A stretch of 64,000 nucleotides of DNA from Haliotis asinina (GCF_037392515.1 NC_090280.1:62261504-62325503); one strand, 5' to 3'. Positions 1 to 11,645 are shown, counted from the stretch's first letter. Notes: a model not told the origin generated them from the letters alone. Made by a program: numbers and translations.

Positions 1-189
1 TCTGCTCCCCTGTGTTGTCTTAAAGTTATCTGGCTTCTTGTGCTGTTTTCAGTATCAAACATACCAACAGCAACACAATGTCCTGTATTCCATATTCACT
101 AGCATCGCCCAGTAACTTCGATACCTTCTTGGGGTTCTTTTCTAGTTAGCAGGAAATGCTTGAATTTGGTGGTTAGAGATCATAAGTGA

Positions 190-345
190 TTGAGTGAGTA
201 GTTTTACGCCGCTTTTATCAATACTCCACCGATACTACAGAGACACTAGAAATTGGCTTCACTCATTGTGTCCGTATTGGGAATCGAACCCGGGACTTCT
301 GCGTGATGAGTTAACGCTTTTACCACTAGGCTACCCCACCTCCCC
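190..345 (-). repeat. tRNA-derived SINE (family 1)
   Basis: Read on the minus strand it has an A-box-like TAGCCTAGTGGTAAAAGCG and a B-box-like GGTTCGATTCC, followed by the tail shared by this window's SINEs (GCGGCGTAAAACTA then repeated ACTC). These are the internal RNA polymerase III promoter boxes of a tRNA-derived head. The reading frame here is an artefact of the SINE. Confidence 0.8.
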
Positions 346-631
346 ACAACGCTTTATGCGCGTGTTGGCATGCTGCTGAAATTCATTGTGAGTTGGTGAA
401 CATGGAGACTTAATCAATATGGTATCTGAACATACAACGCTACCACAAGCATTGTACATTGTCTCTGTGCGGCACCCTGTAATCCTACAAAGTAGGATAT
501 CTGCTTGATTATGCCTGTACTGTTTCTGTTGTTATGGAATAAAATTGGAACTTGTGGAGTTTCCTCGAATATCGATGCACTCTGATATAACTGAAAGACG
601 CTACAGAGGTTGTAAAATAGTTAGTGGGTGA

Positions 632-705
632 GTGAGTGAAACGAGTCTCAGCAATATTCCAGCAACATCACTGCCCGAGACTAGCGAGAAGAGCGAACGC
701 TTTAA
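632..705 (-). repeat. SINE family 1 fragment
   Basis: Starts with GTGAGTGAGTG, then the CAGCAATATTCCAGCAACAT tail and part of the tRNA-like head (GAGCGAACGCTTTAA). The flanks, about 350-630 and 705-1260, show nothing I recognise. Confidence 0.6.
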
Positions 706-1313
706 GCATGATTGTTTTCTTCAGAGAGTATCTCTTTCAATACCGTTTAATAATTCTTAAATTTTGGTATTGAGTTGGTTTTTTTTTGCAGAGATAGAGA
801 TTTGATTTTTTAATAAATTATCATGTAATGAACCAAACCAAATCAAATATTTAATAATGTTATTTTTTATGGAAAATAGTCGTTAATCCATATTTCTAGA
901 TTATTCCAAATGGCCATGACAAATGCTCTCAGAAACGGCGTCTTCCCAAAGTGCCTGCAGTCCCAATCTGACTACAGTTTAAAAGAACATGATATGGTCC
1001 TGTGGTCAGGACGTGTGGTTAATGGGCTGACCTGTTCTACCCCTGTTAAAAAGGAGTTGACTACTTAGTTGCTGAATGAACCTACCCGTGTAACTTCTTG
1101 GGCATACTCCAACTCTGCCTACAAAGGTCCAACAAATGACAAAGTTTTTTTAGTGTTCAGAGAATTTCATGTGTTTACAGACATGGAAACAGTGATAATA
1201 CATATTAAAAATGATATAAATAATAATGATGTAGTATAGCAATTTTCACTCTTTCATTTTTAACACTGGTCAATAGCTGTTACACTGGTTTCAGAGTTCA
1301 CTAGGATAGTACT

Positions 1314-2510
1314 TCAAATAGCCAACTTCATAAGACGTCCTGCAGCATCCAGATATTGCAGAGGTGATTTTCTGCCGCTCTGGGGGTATTCCTTAAGTCG
1401 CAGGAGTCCAGCATTGAGTTCTCTATAAACACGCTTCCGAGACTTAGGAAGGGCATCACAGTCAAGTTGGGCATGCTTGGCTTTGTATTCTGCTTCTATC
1501 CTCTTTATGTTTGTGATAAAGAGGTAGATGTGTGGGCGGGCTTTGGTGATGAGGTTCTTCAGTTTCAGGTGCCATCCTTCTAAGTGGTTGTTTGTCCTTT
1601 GTCCTATGTTTTCACACTGCGTCCAGATCCGTACGGGAAAGCGCACTTGGTAGTCAGCTCATGTACTCGTGACACAGTCATTGAAGTTCCTGACCTTGTC
1701 TGACTCTGGGTGTTCTTCCATGGCAGCAATCCAAGTGTCCTGCACCATGTCTCGAGGAAGTAATGGAAGGGTGGCTGCTCTCCTTGTGGGTTGTCCTTGT
1801 AGTCTTTTGCCAGTCCCTTCTCAGCCTTGTTTCTCCCCTGGTCAATAACTGTTACACTGGTTTCTGAGTTCACTTTAATGACAACTTGATAAGATGTCCT
1901 GCAACATCTAGATATTGAAGAGGTGATTTTCTGCCTCTCTGGAGGTGTTTCGAAGGTCGCAGGAGTCTAACATCGAGGGTGGCTGCACTCCAGACATGAG
2001 TTTCAACTTGTGGGTTGCCCTTGTAGTTTTTCGCCAGTCCATTCTCAGCTTTGTTTCTCCACTGGTCAATAGCTGTTACACTTATTTCAGAGTTCACTGC
2101 AGCATCTAGATATTGAAGATGTGATTTTCTGCCACTCTGGAGGTGTTCCTAAAGTCGGAGGAATCCAACATCGAGGGTGGCTGCTCTCCTGACATGTGAG
2201 TTTGAACTTGTGGATTGTCCTTGTAGTCTTTCGCCAGTCCCTTCTCAGCGACGTTTCTCCACATGGCCACGTATAATGAAAGAAGCATCCACGTACTTCA
2301 CAACCCCCATACACTTCTTCCACTGCCCTAATGGGTGATGCCTGTCTGGATTTCACTTGGGGCAACTTCTCCTACTCTGTCCATAGCTACAGCATTCAGC
2401 AATGTGAAGAGTCTGACATAAGTATCCTTAGTACGACTAGGCAGTAGTGCATGTACACATGGATACAGTTTGATACTTTGTGATGGATGCAGTTGGGTCA
2501 CTTCCTTATT
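1314..2510 (-). pseudogene. MULE (Mutator-like) transposase relic
   Basis: Minus-strand fragments in several frames match the MULE transposase core in order. Near 2510-2390 there is LLPSRTKDTYVRLFTLL. Near 2360-2270 there is EIQTG then VRGCFFHYTWPCGE, the region around the second catalytic Asp. Near 1640-1590 there is the signature RTNNHLEGWHLKLKNLI. The longest piece (1314-1646, 110 residues) is the C-terminal end with the conserved Asn-Asn-x-x-Glu-Gly-Trp-His motif. Frames shift repeatedly, and part of the 3' region is tandemly duplicated between about 1745 and 2270, so no intact protein exists. Family assignment is from recognised motifs; terminal inverted repeats were not found. Confidence 0.65.
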
Positions 2511-4133
2511 TATAAAGCGGTAAATTAATTGTGAAGATAGGATGTTCTCAACAATGTTTTCCCTACTATATTCTCAGATATGACCTCACCTTTAACACAA
2601 TGATGTGAAAGGTGCCTTTTAAAAACATACTTAATTGAAGCCTACTCAACGATTAGGATTAATATAATCTTGTTTTGAATATTACAATACAAACAAATTA
2701 GTTACAACATTGAAAAAGAGATCCTTACTCCAATCGACACACCCTTCATACATTGATAACTGGGCTGTTCCATTACTTCACAGGGCAAAAGAAAATTCCC
2801 AGAGTGCCTACAATGTAGGTAGATTGGGGTGTAGGCAGACTGAGAATGTAGGCACTATGGGTGGTAACCCTCACAAACATCATTGTAAACCAAAATCCAC
2901 AGCTCATTTGCAAACAGGTACATTTTCAATAATTGTTTTTTTAGTAGAAATAATTCTTTGCAAAATCTTTTTCGTGAAAATCATAACATTTAACACCTTT
3001 TAATCCATGTGTATAGACATTGAACACAAAAATGAGCCAGTCAAATTACGTGTATTTAGTGCAAACCTCAAGTTTATCATTTCCAGACATCAGCTTGTCA
3101 ATGCAGAGGTTTTTTTTGTAAATACTGTTGTAGGACGGAATGATCTTGGTGCTCTAAGCAACATTTATTCAAATATCAGCTAAGATATGGAGTAGATAGC
3201 CGTAGTCTAACAGTGTGGCTCTTATTTTGAATTTTAACATCAACTTCTCAAGAGAGATAAGTCCATGTTTATCACTTTCAATAAACCCTTATCAGCCCAG
3301 TGTCTGGAGGCAAGTGTTTTATAATTATGAATGAGTCATAATGGTTCTGCACGAATGTGATCAATATTGTCGGAACCAACACGAACCCTTTTGCAATAAT
3401 TGTTCCATTGGTTAAAACATCTTTCTGATAATGTTTTCAGTGTTGTGTTTTTTGACAATATCTGCTCCATACTTGAAGATATCATTATACGGAATATTGC
3501 CAGGCTATTGCATTGTGTTTTTTACAGGAGGGTCTAAGAGTGGATAATTTTAGAGCTTCAATAAATGTTATTGTTTCAACTATACCCAATCCCTCTTCAG
3601 GCTTTAATATTTTCATTGTGATTCTTTTTCATTTTATCATTTTTACCATTCCAAATGAATTTGAACATATCTTTTCAAAGGGTAGAATAAAGTCATCAGG
3701 AGGATTGACAAATGAGCTAAAAATATATACTAATTTGAGAGGGCTAATGTTAAAACGACAGCAATGTTTCCCGTCAGTGTCAAATGGCTTTTTCTCCATA
3801 CTGTTAATATTAATAGTCCTCATCTGCTTTTAATCACCCATAGATCAGCTAGGTTTGGGATAAATTTGATTTCCAGTACTCCCAACTCCCCATTATGTCA
3901 TTCAGCATTAAAATTTTACATAATATTACTTCTCTGCCTGCCCTTGAGCCAATCCAGATTGCTTTAGTCGTATTTGTATTCATTTTCAGACCTGGATTGT
4001 TATAAAATGTATTGATTGTTTCAATAGCTGCATAAAGTCTCTCATCTGTACCATCAAGAAATATTTCGGTGTTATCAGCATATTGGCCTAACTTGTATTC
4101 TTTATCATGTGTAACAATGCCTTTAATTTTATC

Positions 4134-4295
4134 GGTGGGGTAGCCTAGTGATTCAGACGTTCTCTAATTTAGCCGAGGACTCGGGTTCGATTCCCTACAT
4201 GGGTACAATGTGTGAGGTCCATTTCTGGTGTCCCCGCCGTGGTATTTCTGGAATATTGCTAAAGGCGATGTGAAAAAAAACCTCATTCACTCATT
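4134..4295 (+). repeat. SINE family 1 inserted in the LINE
   Basis: GGGGTAGCCTAGTGATTCAGACG (A box) and GGGTTCGATTCCC (B box) head, a body with CATGGGTACAATGTGTGAGG, and the tail ATTGCTAAAGGCGATGTG with CTCATTCACTCATT. It lies in the opposite orientation to the host LINE, splitting the RT core just before the QYADN motif, so it is younger than the LINE. Confidence 0.85.
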
Positions 4296-5374
4296 AAATC
4301 CCATGACTTCAGCTACACAGAGAAATAAATGTGGTGATGAGGAATCACCCTGTCTACAACCTGCCATTTTCAAAGACGTCAGGTGAGTGGCCATTTTGTA
4401 TCACGCAAGAAATTGTGTGACATGCAATTAGAATAAATAATTCTGGCATATTTTTCTTTCTTTTTATCCTTTTCTCTTCAAATATGATGTGATATAATAA
4501 TCTGGCATTTTCGTTAATATTTCTACCTGGAATAGAACCTCTTTGGGTTTTATGTATAAGTGAATTCCTCCCTTTTCATGCATAAATAAGTCATTTGTAA
4601 AATCCACGCATGGGTATTTTAATAAAGAGCATTCAAGAAGAACATTTCTCAATATTTCATCTTAGTTCTATCTATGTTTGCTTTGGATATGAATGTTATA
4701 ACCCCTTTCTTCATTGGCAATGATAATTCAGTCTTAATAGAAGCATAATTAATCGGAAATCCAAATTTTAAGGTCATTCTAGAAAAGAATTAAAGAAATC
4801 AAAAGGGAATTCATCAGTATTAGGACTTTTACTGCTTTTATATCAAACTGAATTCATTTATAATCAGTATCTTTTTGCTCTCTGAATTCATCATTCAATG
4901 TAGGGGTTTCAACATTATGAAAATCAACATTTTCTTCCAAGTTGCTATTGCAGGAATAGAGCATCTAATAAAATGGTCTCAGTCATGATCAGCTCCTTCA
5001 AGATATACATGCTACCTAAATTCTCCTAAGTTTTGTCAGTAATAATTCTTTTTTCAAGATTACATAAGCATTTGGTTGGTTTTTCCCCTTCTTCGTGCTA
5101 TAAAATTCTATTTCTGATCTGAATACCTTTTAATACCTCTTCCTTTTTCTGTTGTAATTCCATTTTATTTTGTAGGTTCTGAAAGCAAGGCCTAATCTAC
5201 ATTTAAAACCTGTCCTTATGTTGTCTCACAGTCTCTTATCTATATTTCTTTAGCTTGATATAGAAGTTAGGATCATCATTGATAGGTTTATTCAAGTTTC
5301 TCAATGTAATTTCTTTTCTTCAAGAATAATGTCTACGGAAATTAAATTGCAATTTTCATCTTCAGTGGTCCTGT

Positions 5375-6806
5375 GGATAGTAAGATCTACGTCATTACTG
5401 AAGCGTAATGTCACTCCCATAGTTAGATCTACAACATTACTGAAGAGTAATGCCACTCCCATAGTTAGATCTACATCATTACTGAAGAGTATTGCCGCTC
5501 CCGTAGTTAGATATACATCAACACTGAAGAGTAATGCCTCTCCCATAGTTAGATCTACATCATTACTGAAGAGTAATGCCTCTCCCATAGTTAGATCTAC
5601 ATCATTACTGAAGAGTAATGCCGCTCCCGTAGTTAGATCTACATCATTACTGAAGCGTAATGCCGCTCCCGTAGTTAGATCTACATCATTACTGAAGAGT
5701 AATGCCGCTCCCGTAGTTAGATCTACATCATTACTGAAGAGTAATGCTGCTCCCATAGTTAGATCTACATCATTACTGAAGAGTAATGCTGCTCCCATAG
5801 TTAGATCTACAACATTACTGAAGAGTAATGTCACTCCCATAGTTAGATCTACATCATTACTGAAGAGTAATGCTGCGCCCATAGTTAGATCTACATCATT
5901 ACTGAAGAGTAATGCCGCTCCCGTAGTTAGGTCCACATCATTACTGAAGAGTAATGCCGCTCCCGTAGTTAGATCTACATCATTACTGAAGAGTAATGCC
6001 ACTCCCATAGTTAGATCTACAACATTACTGAAGCGTAATGCCGTTCCCATAGTTAGATCTACATCATTACTGAAGAGTAATACTGCTCCCATAGTTAGAT
6101 CTACATCATTACTGAAGAGTAATGTCACTCCCATAGTTAGATCTACATCATTACCGAAGAGTAATGCTGCTCCCATAGTTAGATCTACATCAATACTGAA
6201 GCGTAATGTCACTCCCATAGTTAGATCTACATCATTACTGAAGAGTAATGGTGCTCCCATAGTTAGATCTACATCTTTACTGAAGAGTAATGCCGTTCCC
6301 ATAGTTAGATCTACATCATTACTGAAGAGTAATGCCGCTCCTGTAGTTAGGTCCACATGATTACTGAAGAGTAATGCTGCTCCCATAGTTAGATCTACAA
6401 CATTACTGAAGCGTAATGTCACTCCCATAGTTAGATCTACATCATTACCGAAGAGTAATGCTGCTCCCATAGTTAGATCTACATCATTACTGAAGAGTAA
6501 TGCCGCTCCCGTAGTTAGGTCCACATCATTACTGAAGAGTAATGCCGTTCCCATAGTTAGATCTACATCATTACTGAAGAGTAATGCCTCTCCCATAGTT
6601 AGATCTACAACATTACTGAAGAGTAATGCCGTTCCCATAGTTAGATCTACATCATTACTGAAGAGTAATGCCGCTCCCATAGTTAGATCTACATCGTTAC
6701 TGAAGAGTAATGCGACTCCCATTGTTAGATCTACATAATTGCTGAAGCGTAATGCCGCTCCCATTGTTAGATTTACATGATTACTGAAGAGTAATGCCTC
6801 TCCCAC
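5375..6806 (-). repeat. 42-bp in-frame minisatellite derived from LINE endonuclease
   Basis: About 34 tandem copies of a 42-bp unit containing TAGTTAGATCTACATCATTA and CTGAAGAGTAATGCC. Because 42 is a multiple of three, both strands stay open: 501 codons on the minus strand (5301-6806; 14-residue unit DVDLTMGAALLFSN) and 343 on the plus strand. On the minus strand the array is flanked by LINE endonuclease sequence in the same frame, upstream near 6810-7000 and downstream as HRTTEDENCNLISVDIIL. The repeat therefore looks like an expansion of a RGVAILFNN-type endonuclease segment. Each unit carries ATTACT-GAAG-AGTAAT, a 6-bp stem with a 4-base loop, and a BglII palindrome AGATCT. Unit variants mostly change amino acids, which argues against purifying selection as a protein. 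Confidence 0.9.
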
Positions 6807-7034
6807 GGCATAAGATATGATTCTTTGAAGTCTCTATTCATTTCTCATAATATTGATGCTGTCTTCAGTTAATTGGATATCTTGTAAACAGATAACCGAG
6901 TAACACTTTTCTAAACACATAAATACACGCATTCCTAACTTCCCCTTCTTTTGTTTTTATTCCCTAGTCCTCTACAGTTTGCTTAAATCATATCTTTCGA
7001 CATTTATTGTCTTAGGAAACTACTAGTAGCCTGC

Positions 7035-7620
7035 GACCTTCTTGTTTCGCGGTACTTGACATATCCTAAATCGGAAATAAAATTCTGAACTTATGCGGCC
7101 TATTTTAGTGGGAAATCCGATTAACATGACATTTGATCAACACATTTGTGAAAAAAACTATTATTCTAATGTTGATATTATTTCAGCGAAAGCCATTAGA
7201 CGAACGGAGCCTATTAATATTTACCAAACTCCATCGTATCGCGGTAAACAAACAACTTCATTCCGCAGGAGATAAATATAGCTCATGACATCACTTCCGC
7301 TATATTTTTGGCAACATGGATATGCAGACGACTTAGTTCAGATGGAGTGGGAAGGGTCATATATGAAACGTAAATGTTACAGCAGGTATTTCATGGATGG
7401 GACGAGACAGATTCCAGATTATAATGTTAATAATTCTGCTGGAAAAAGCTTACGGAGATTTGATGAATGCCGTCGGTTTAAAAAAAGTAAACAAACCACT
7501 GACGCTAGGCTGTCGATTTACATACAAAATCACCTCTAAGGGCCATGTCTAGCGCGCAAAACCGGAATTACCGATTTGCCGTGATACCATGAATGCCGAG
7601 ATACAACGAGGTCCGATTAT
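7035..7620. other. Stretch without a recognised gene
   Basis: Two short plus-strand ORFs (7093-7275, 60 residues; 7285-7539, 84 residues) lie here. Neither shows a motif, signal peptide or splice context that I recognise, and I do not call them genes. Sequence near 7270-7310 (CTCATGACATCACTTCCGC) weakly resembles 10625-10645. Confidence 0.5.
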
Positions 7621-7623
7621 ATA

Positions 7624-9235
7624 CATATGGAAATTAATTAAGCAACACCAAATTCAAAGACACATAAAAACTTAACAAAGTTTAACGAAGTAATTTTGAT
7701 GATTGATTATTCAATTTTGATGTATTGACATACAGCATGAGCTTTTCATGGGTTGATATGACGCGCGTGAAGCTTGCACAGCGCACGTGCATTGCTTTAA
7801 CCTCAACTTTCGAAAAATGCACTTTTTCCCTGGGGTGTTTACAAGCGCAGGTTGTCGATTGCATTCGGTTTTTCATTCATTTCAATGTCATGGCACGTAG
7901 GAAATTATCAGAGGCCACTCGTTGGCAAATAATCGGCATGAGGAATGCTGGTATGTCTCTAAGACAAATCGGGACTCAAATCGGACGACATCATTCCATA
8001 ATTTCAAAACTTTTGAAAAAATACCGGGCCACTAATGAAGTTAAAGACCTGCCTAGACCAGGAAGACCCAGGAAGACCACAGTCCGGGAGGACAGAGCTT
8101 TACTGAGACTTGTACGGCGCAGGTCCTTCGACTCGAGCTCTCGGTTGAGACAGGAGTGGCTTCCAGGGAGACCCATCTCGAACAGGACTGTTCGGAATCG
8201 TCTGAAAGCTGCAGGATACCGGGCAAGGAGGCCAATCAAGCGACCCAGACTGTCTCCAGCCCATAAGGCAGCCCGACTGGCCTGGTGTAATGACCGTTTG
8301 CACTGGAACATTGCCTCTTGGAGGAAGGTCCATTTCTCAGATGAGAGCCGGTTCTTGCTGCACATGGTGGACGGTCGTACTCGGGTCTGGAGGCAGAGGA
8401 ACACAGCAATGGCTCCACGGAACATCCAGGAGACTGTGGCCTTTGGGGGAGGTTCCGTTATGGTATGGGGGTGCATTTCCATGAACTGCAAGTTGGATAT
8501 CATTACCATCCGTGGCAACCTTAACGGTGTTCGTTACCAACAGGAGGTTCTTGACAGGGCTGTGGTACCTCATTTTGAGAACCATCCTCTGGCAACGAGA
8601 CCCATATTTATGGACGACAATGCTAGACCTCACAGGGCGCATGCTGTAAATGATTTTTTGCGGCAAAATGCAATTGACAGAATTCCATGGCCTGCCATGA
8701 GCCCTGACCTCAACCCCATTGAACATTTGTGGGACTTTATTGGCCGTCGTGTGAGGCAGAGAGACCCACCAGTCCATAATCTCAACGAATTGACGGCTGC
8801 CCTGCATGAGGAGTGGAACAGGATCCCCCAGAATCAGATCCGGAGACTCATCCAAGGAATGAGGAGGCGTCTGGAATCGGTGGTGCGTGCGCAGGGAGGA
8901 CACACTAGATATTGATGAAAGTCGGTGTGCAGACTCTCAGATGACTGTTCTTTCTTTCCATGTGACATTTGTGTTAATACACCTGACAACAACGTCTGTG
9001 GATGAATAGTAAATTGTGTCCATTTTTTCATGAATTTAAGACAGTTTTAAGAATTTGGATTTCGTTGCAATAAAGCAAAGTCTTGATACTTTTTCCCTTT
9101 AAGTTGTTTGTCAGAGATCGTCTGTTGAATAAAAAAGTGTCAAACTATATCAACCCGGCATATTTTGATTGTCAGAACACTTCAAAGTTGCTCCAATAGA
9201 AAAAATTGGGGTGTTGCTTGATTAATTTCCAGGTG
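7624..9235 (+). mobile_element. Tc1-like DNA transposon, complete with TIRs
   Basis: Terminal inverted repeats of about 27 bp: the left end starts CATATGGAAATTAATTAAGC, and the right end reads CACCTGGAAATTAATCAAGC on the minus strand; both continue AACACC. A TA dinucleotide flanks each end (7622-7623 and 9236-9237), the expected target-site duplication of Tc1/mariner elements. The 1612-bp element holds one transposase ORF with no internal stop. The two TIRs differ at only a few positions, so the copy is fairly young. Confidence 0.9.
7890..8915 (+). CDS. Tc1-like transposase (DD34E)
   Basis: 341 residues from the ATG at 7890 (MARRKLSEATRWQII); an in-frame ATG at 7725 would add 55 residues with no family resemblance, so the downstream start is preferred. 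It cuts and pastes its own element in the nucleus. Residues about 1-60 form the first helix-turn-helix (MSLRQIGTQIGRHHSIISKL). The GRPR hinge (PRPGRPRKT) follows, then a second HTH with NRTVRNRLKAAGY. The catalytic domain has the first Asp in HFSDES, the second in MDDNARPH and Glu in SPDLNPIEH. There are 34 residues between the second Asp and the Glu, i.e. DD34E. Length and C-terminus (GGHTRY) are typical of Tc1 proteins. No frameshift or missing catalytic residue is visible, so the protein could be functional. Confidence 0.93.
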   Translation: MARRKLSEATRWQIIGMRNAGMSLRQIGTQIGRHHSIISKLLKKYRATNEVKDLPRPGRPRKTTVREDRALLRLVRRRSFDSSSRLRQEWLPGRPISNRTVRNRLKAAGYRARRPIKRPRLSPAHKAARLAWCNDRLHWNIASWRKVHFSDESRFLLHMVDGRTRVWRQRNTAMAPRNIQETVAFGGGSVMVWGCISMNCKLDIITIRGNLNGVRYQQEVLDRAVVPHFENHPLATRPIFMDDNARPHRAHAVNDFLRQNAIDRIPWPAMSPDLNPIEHLWDFIGRRVRQRDPPVHNLNELTAALHEEWNRIPQNQIRRLIQGMRRRLESVVRAQGGHTRY

Positions 9236-9239
9236 TATA

Positions 9240-11600
9240 TATAATTTAAATTGACTCTCGATTCCTATTGGCTGAGGGTTCATCAAAACCGTACTTAAAC
9301 GACAGGGCCGCTAATTAAAGTGACCGATTGAAGTGAATGCAACGCACTCGTTGAACCCATCTTTTGTTAAAAAAAATTATCCACCGTCAGCACCTTTGGT
9401 GTTTTTTAAGAAAACAGCGAGGGGCTACTTCGTAGCAGGAAAATACGTCAGCATCCCAAACAAACAGCATCCCTTCAAACGAGGGTTCAAAGAAAAAAAA
9501 AAGAAAAAATGAAAAAAAAAGTGTAATAAAGCTTGCGCATCCTCATAATTTTACACTGTCCACTGAGCATTTAAATCTCAGCATTTTATTCAATTTAGGA
9601 TAAAAGTTCTTAAACAAAAGATCATAGTTTCAAATCGCTTTTATTGGTTGGTACTAAAACGCTTATCAGTCGTACTGAATGAAAGCTACTCTGCATTCAA
9701 TTTTGCGTTAATTTACGATTGCTAAGTGTAATTTAAAAAAAATGAACAAATCAGCGTTTAGAGGTCAAGGATAAAGGACCGCAAAAGTGAAAACAGAGTA
9801 GCTTTATCTTCTAAGAAGGAACAACACAGTATTCGGTAGAACTACAAGGCTTTGAGGAATAAAATTCACTCTTTGCAAAGCTAGTATACGTCTGGGAAAT
9901 AGAACACTAATGTTCTCAAAACGTACGTGTTTATATCTATTTCAATATAATCAGAAGAACATCAACACTGCATATGTCGCTCACGCTGGTTGACGACCTC
10001 ATACTAGCGGGTTAATAGTCTCGAGCGAATGTGTTCTTGAAATAGCAAAACTCGTGTCAGTGTTATGCATACAGTCTGCTGTGAATACATCATGATCACT
10101 GCTATAAACATACTTTCTGATTGTTCAAAATGGTTGCACATTTGGAGCACATCAAATGCATGTCCGTCATTATCATGGTCAAACCTACACACTAAATGAA
10201 ACTGAGTGAACTAGGGTGGCTCATCAATGTCTGCCGTCCTCAGTTTCCATTTCGAGGATCCTAGCTTGTACACTATATTTCTTTCGCAGCTGGAAGACGC
10301 GATTAGCAAGTCCACCTCTTTGTTCTTTAGGAAGCACTCGGTCCCTTTAGATGGTAAATTTCTTAATTTTTCGTGAAGTAAAGTTTCCCAGAGCAGCTTA
10401 AAACAGTTTGCCTGTCCTCCACTCTTACAAACTTTACAAGATACGGGTTGGGTATCGATGCTCTGAAATGATCAGGATCCGTGCTCTTACGAGGTAACCC
10501 GCGCACGTTGCCAAGCAACATCTCCTCTGCATCTTTAATTTAATTCTTTTAGAGCCGATGTTTGTTTCTACTTGGCAAGTCGGAATCATTATCGCCGGGA
10601 GAGCGTATATAAATAAATTGTTCTTGCGGAAATATAGTTCATGACTTAATAGCTTCTTTTCGAAGTCTGGCTTCTTTTCTTTCATATCTGACTACAGCTG
10701 GTTATATTGCTTGTGTTCTGTTCTATTTGTTCCGTGATGAACTGAACTGAGGCCAAAATATCCTATTCTTATCAGCGTTCAGTTCTTTGATTTCGTTTCC
10801 CATATTGTTGTTACGGTTATAAATTTGCCGTGATAAAAGGCGTGAGATATCCCCTCAGAACCGGCAAAACATAACACTGACAGGTTTGATATTTTCAATG
10901 ACACTTTATATTGAGCAAACGAAGGCAAAAATATAGAGAATCACAACAGAGGTTTCATGTACAATGCAACTAAGTCAAGTCTAAACTAATGGGTCACAAA
11001 TATAATGTAAACCCACCTGTGCAGAATGTAACACAGCGAGCGGTCAGGCAGCGGTTATGTAGGTCAAGCGTTTACGGAGATCGGCCGATATATACTCCAG
11101 TAAATCTGTGGGTATCCGTGTCTACAACACGGCAACTAGCCTCTATACACACAGTCGTTTCCTTAAAGGTCGAGCACATAGGACCATCTCCATCAACGTA
11201 GAATGCTCTAAAACAGTAGCCGGAAGTAAACAGTTAATCAATGGAGGCAACTCTAGAGCACTTCCTTAAAGCCTGCTGCCAAAATACGAAAAGTACTGAC
11301 ATTTCTGATACGGAATGTGACCCATAATAAGTATCATTCAAAACACTACACGTTGTGACCCAATAATAATTATTACTTGATTAATAATACAATTTACAGA
11401 ATACACACTCTCGTAACAGTGTCCATCTTACTTATTATTTCAGTAGTTTGTTCTTTCAAGGCGAGGGCGACTCACTGCTTGAGGTCTGATCTCTTGGGAT
11501 CGCCCTGAGCAATGCCCATCTGCCTTCCGTGTGTTCACCAGGTTGAGTGAAGTATTTGGGTCCAGTCTAGGCTTTTGCTGAAATACGGCGTCTTGTCTGT
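9240..11600. other. Stretch without a convincing gene
   Basis: AT-rich noncoding-looking DNA. Only short ORFs are present (10004-10192, 10434-10685 minus; 10989-11201 plus), without recognisable motifs. One possible terminal exon at 10228-10349 is listed separately. No SINE or transposon end was identified with confidence. Confidence 0.5.
10228..10349 (-). CDS. Possible terminal exon, unknown protein
   Basis: Minus-strand reading of about 40 codons (RDRVLPKEQRGGLANRVF then QLRKKYSVQARILEMETEDG) ends in TGA at 10228 and is preceded by ...CATCTAAAG, a possible AG acceptor. Composition (charged, Lys/Arg/Glu-rich) looks coding, but there is no homologue I recognise, no partner exon found nearby and no clear polyadenylation signal. 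It could equally be chance or an old transposon piece. Confidence 0.25.
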
Positions 11601-11605
11601 CCGGT

Positions 11606-11645
<40 letters not shown>
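11606..11645 (+). repeat. Poly-G run of 40 bases
   Basis: An uninterrupted tract of about 40 G. It can form G-quadruplexes, and its length in an assembly is unreliable. 11650-12650 beyond it shows no recognised feature. Confidence 0.9.

Larger units (their letters stand above)
2990..7030 (-). mobile_element. L1/Tx1-like LINE relic, endonuclease to RT C-terminus
   Basis: A minus-strand non-LTR retrotransposon can be followed from the endonuclease start (ANCRGLGNKNKRR near 6960) through DENCNLISVDIIL and NDDPNFYIKL (about 5300). Further on are the linker GEKPTKCLCNLEKR (about 5080), LPMKKGVITFISK (about 4720) and the RT core GDSSSPHLFLCVAEVMG with QYADNTEIFLDGTDE (about 4360-4030, split by a SINE). 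MFKFIWNGKNDKMKK (about 3650) and LISLEKLMLKFKIRATLLDY (about 3230) follow. The catalytic YADD is YADN. Stops and frameshifts are frequent, so it is dead. Two later events sit inside it: a 42-bp minisatellite in the endonuclease part and a tRNA SINE in the RT part. The 3' end may run on to about 2700. Confidence 0.75.

Noticed and set aside
5329-6360. 343-residue plus-strand ORF in the 42-bp repeat
   Set aside because: Open only because the period is a multiple of three; the minus strand matches flanking LINE frames, the plus strand does not.
7991-8903. Minus-strand ORFs across the Tc1 transposase
   Set aside because: Antisense shadows of an unambiguous DD34E transposase.
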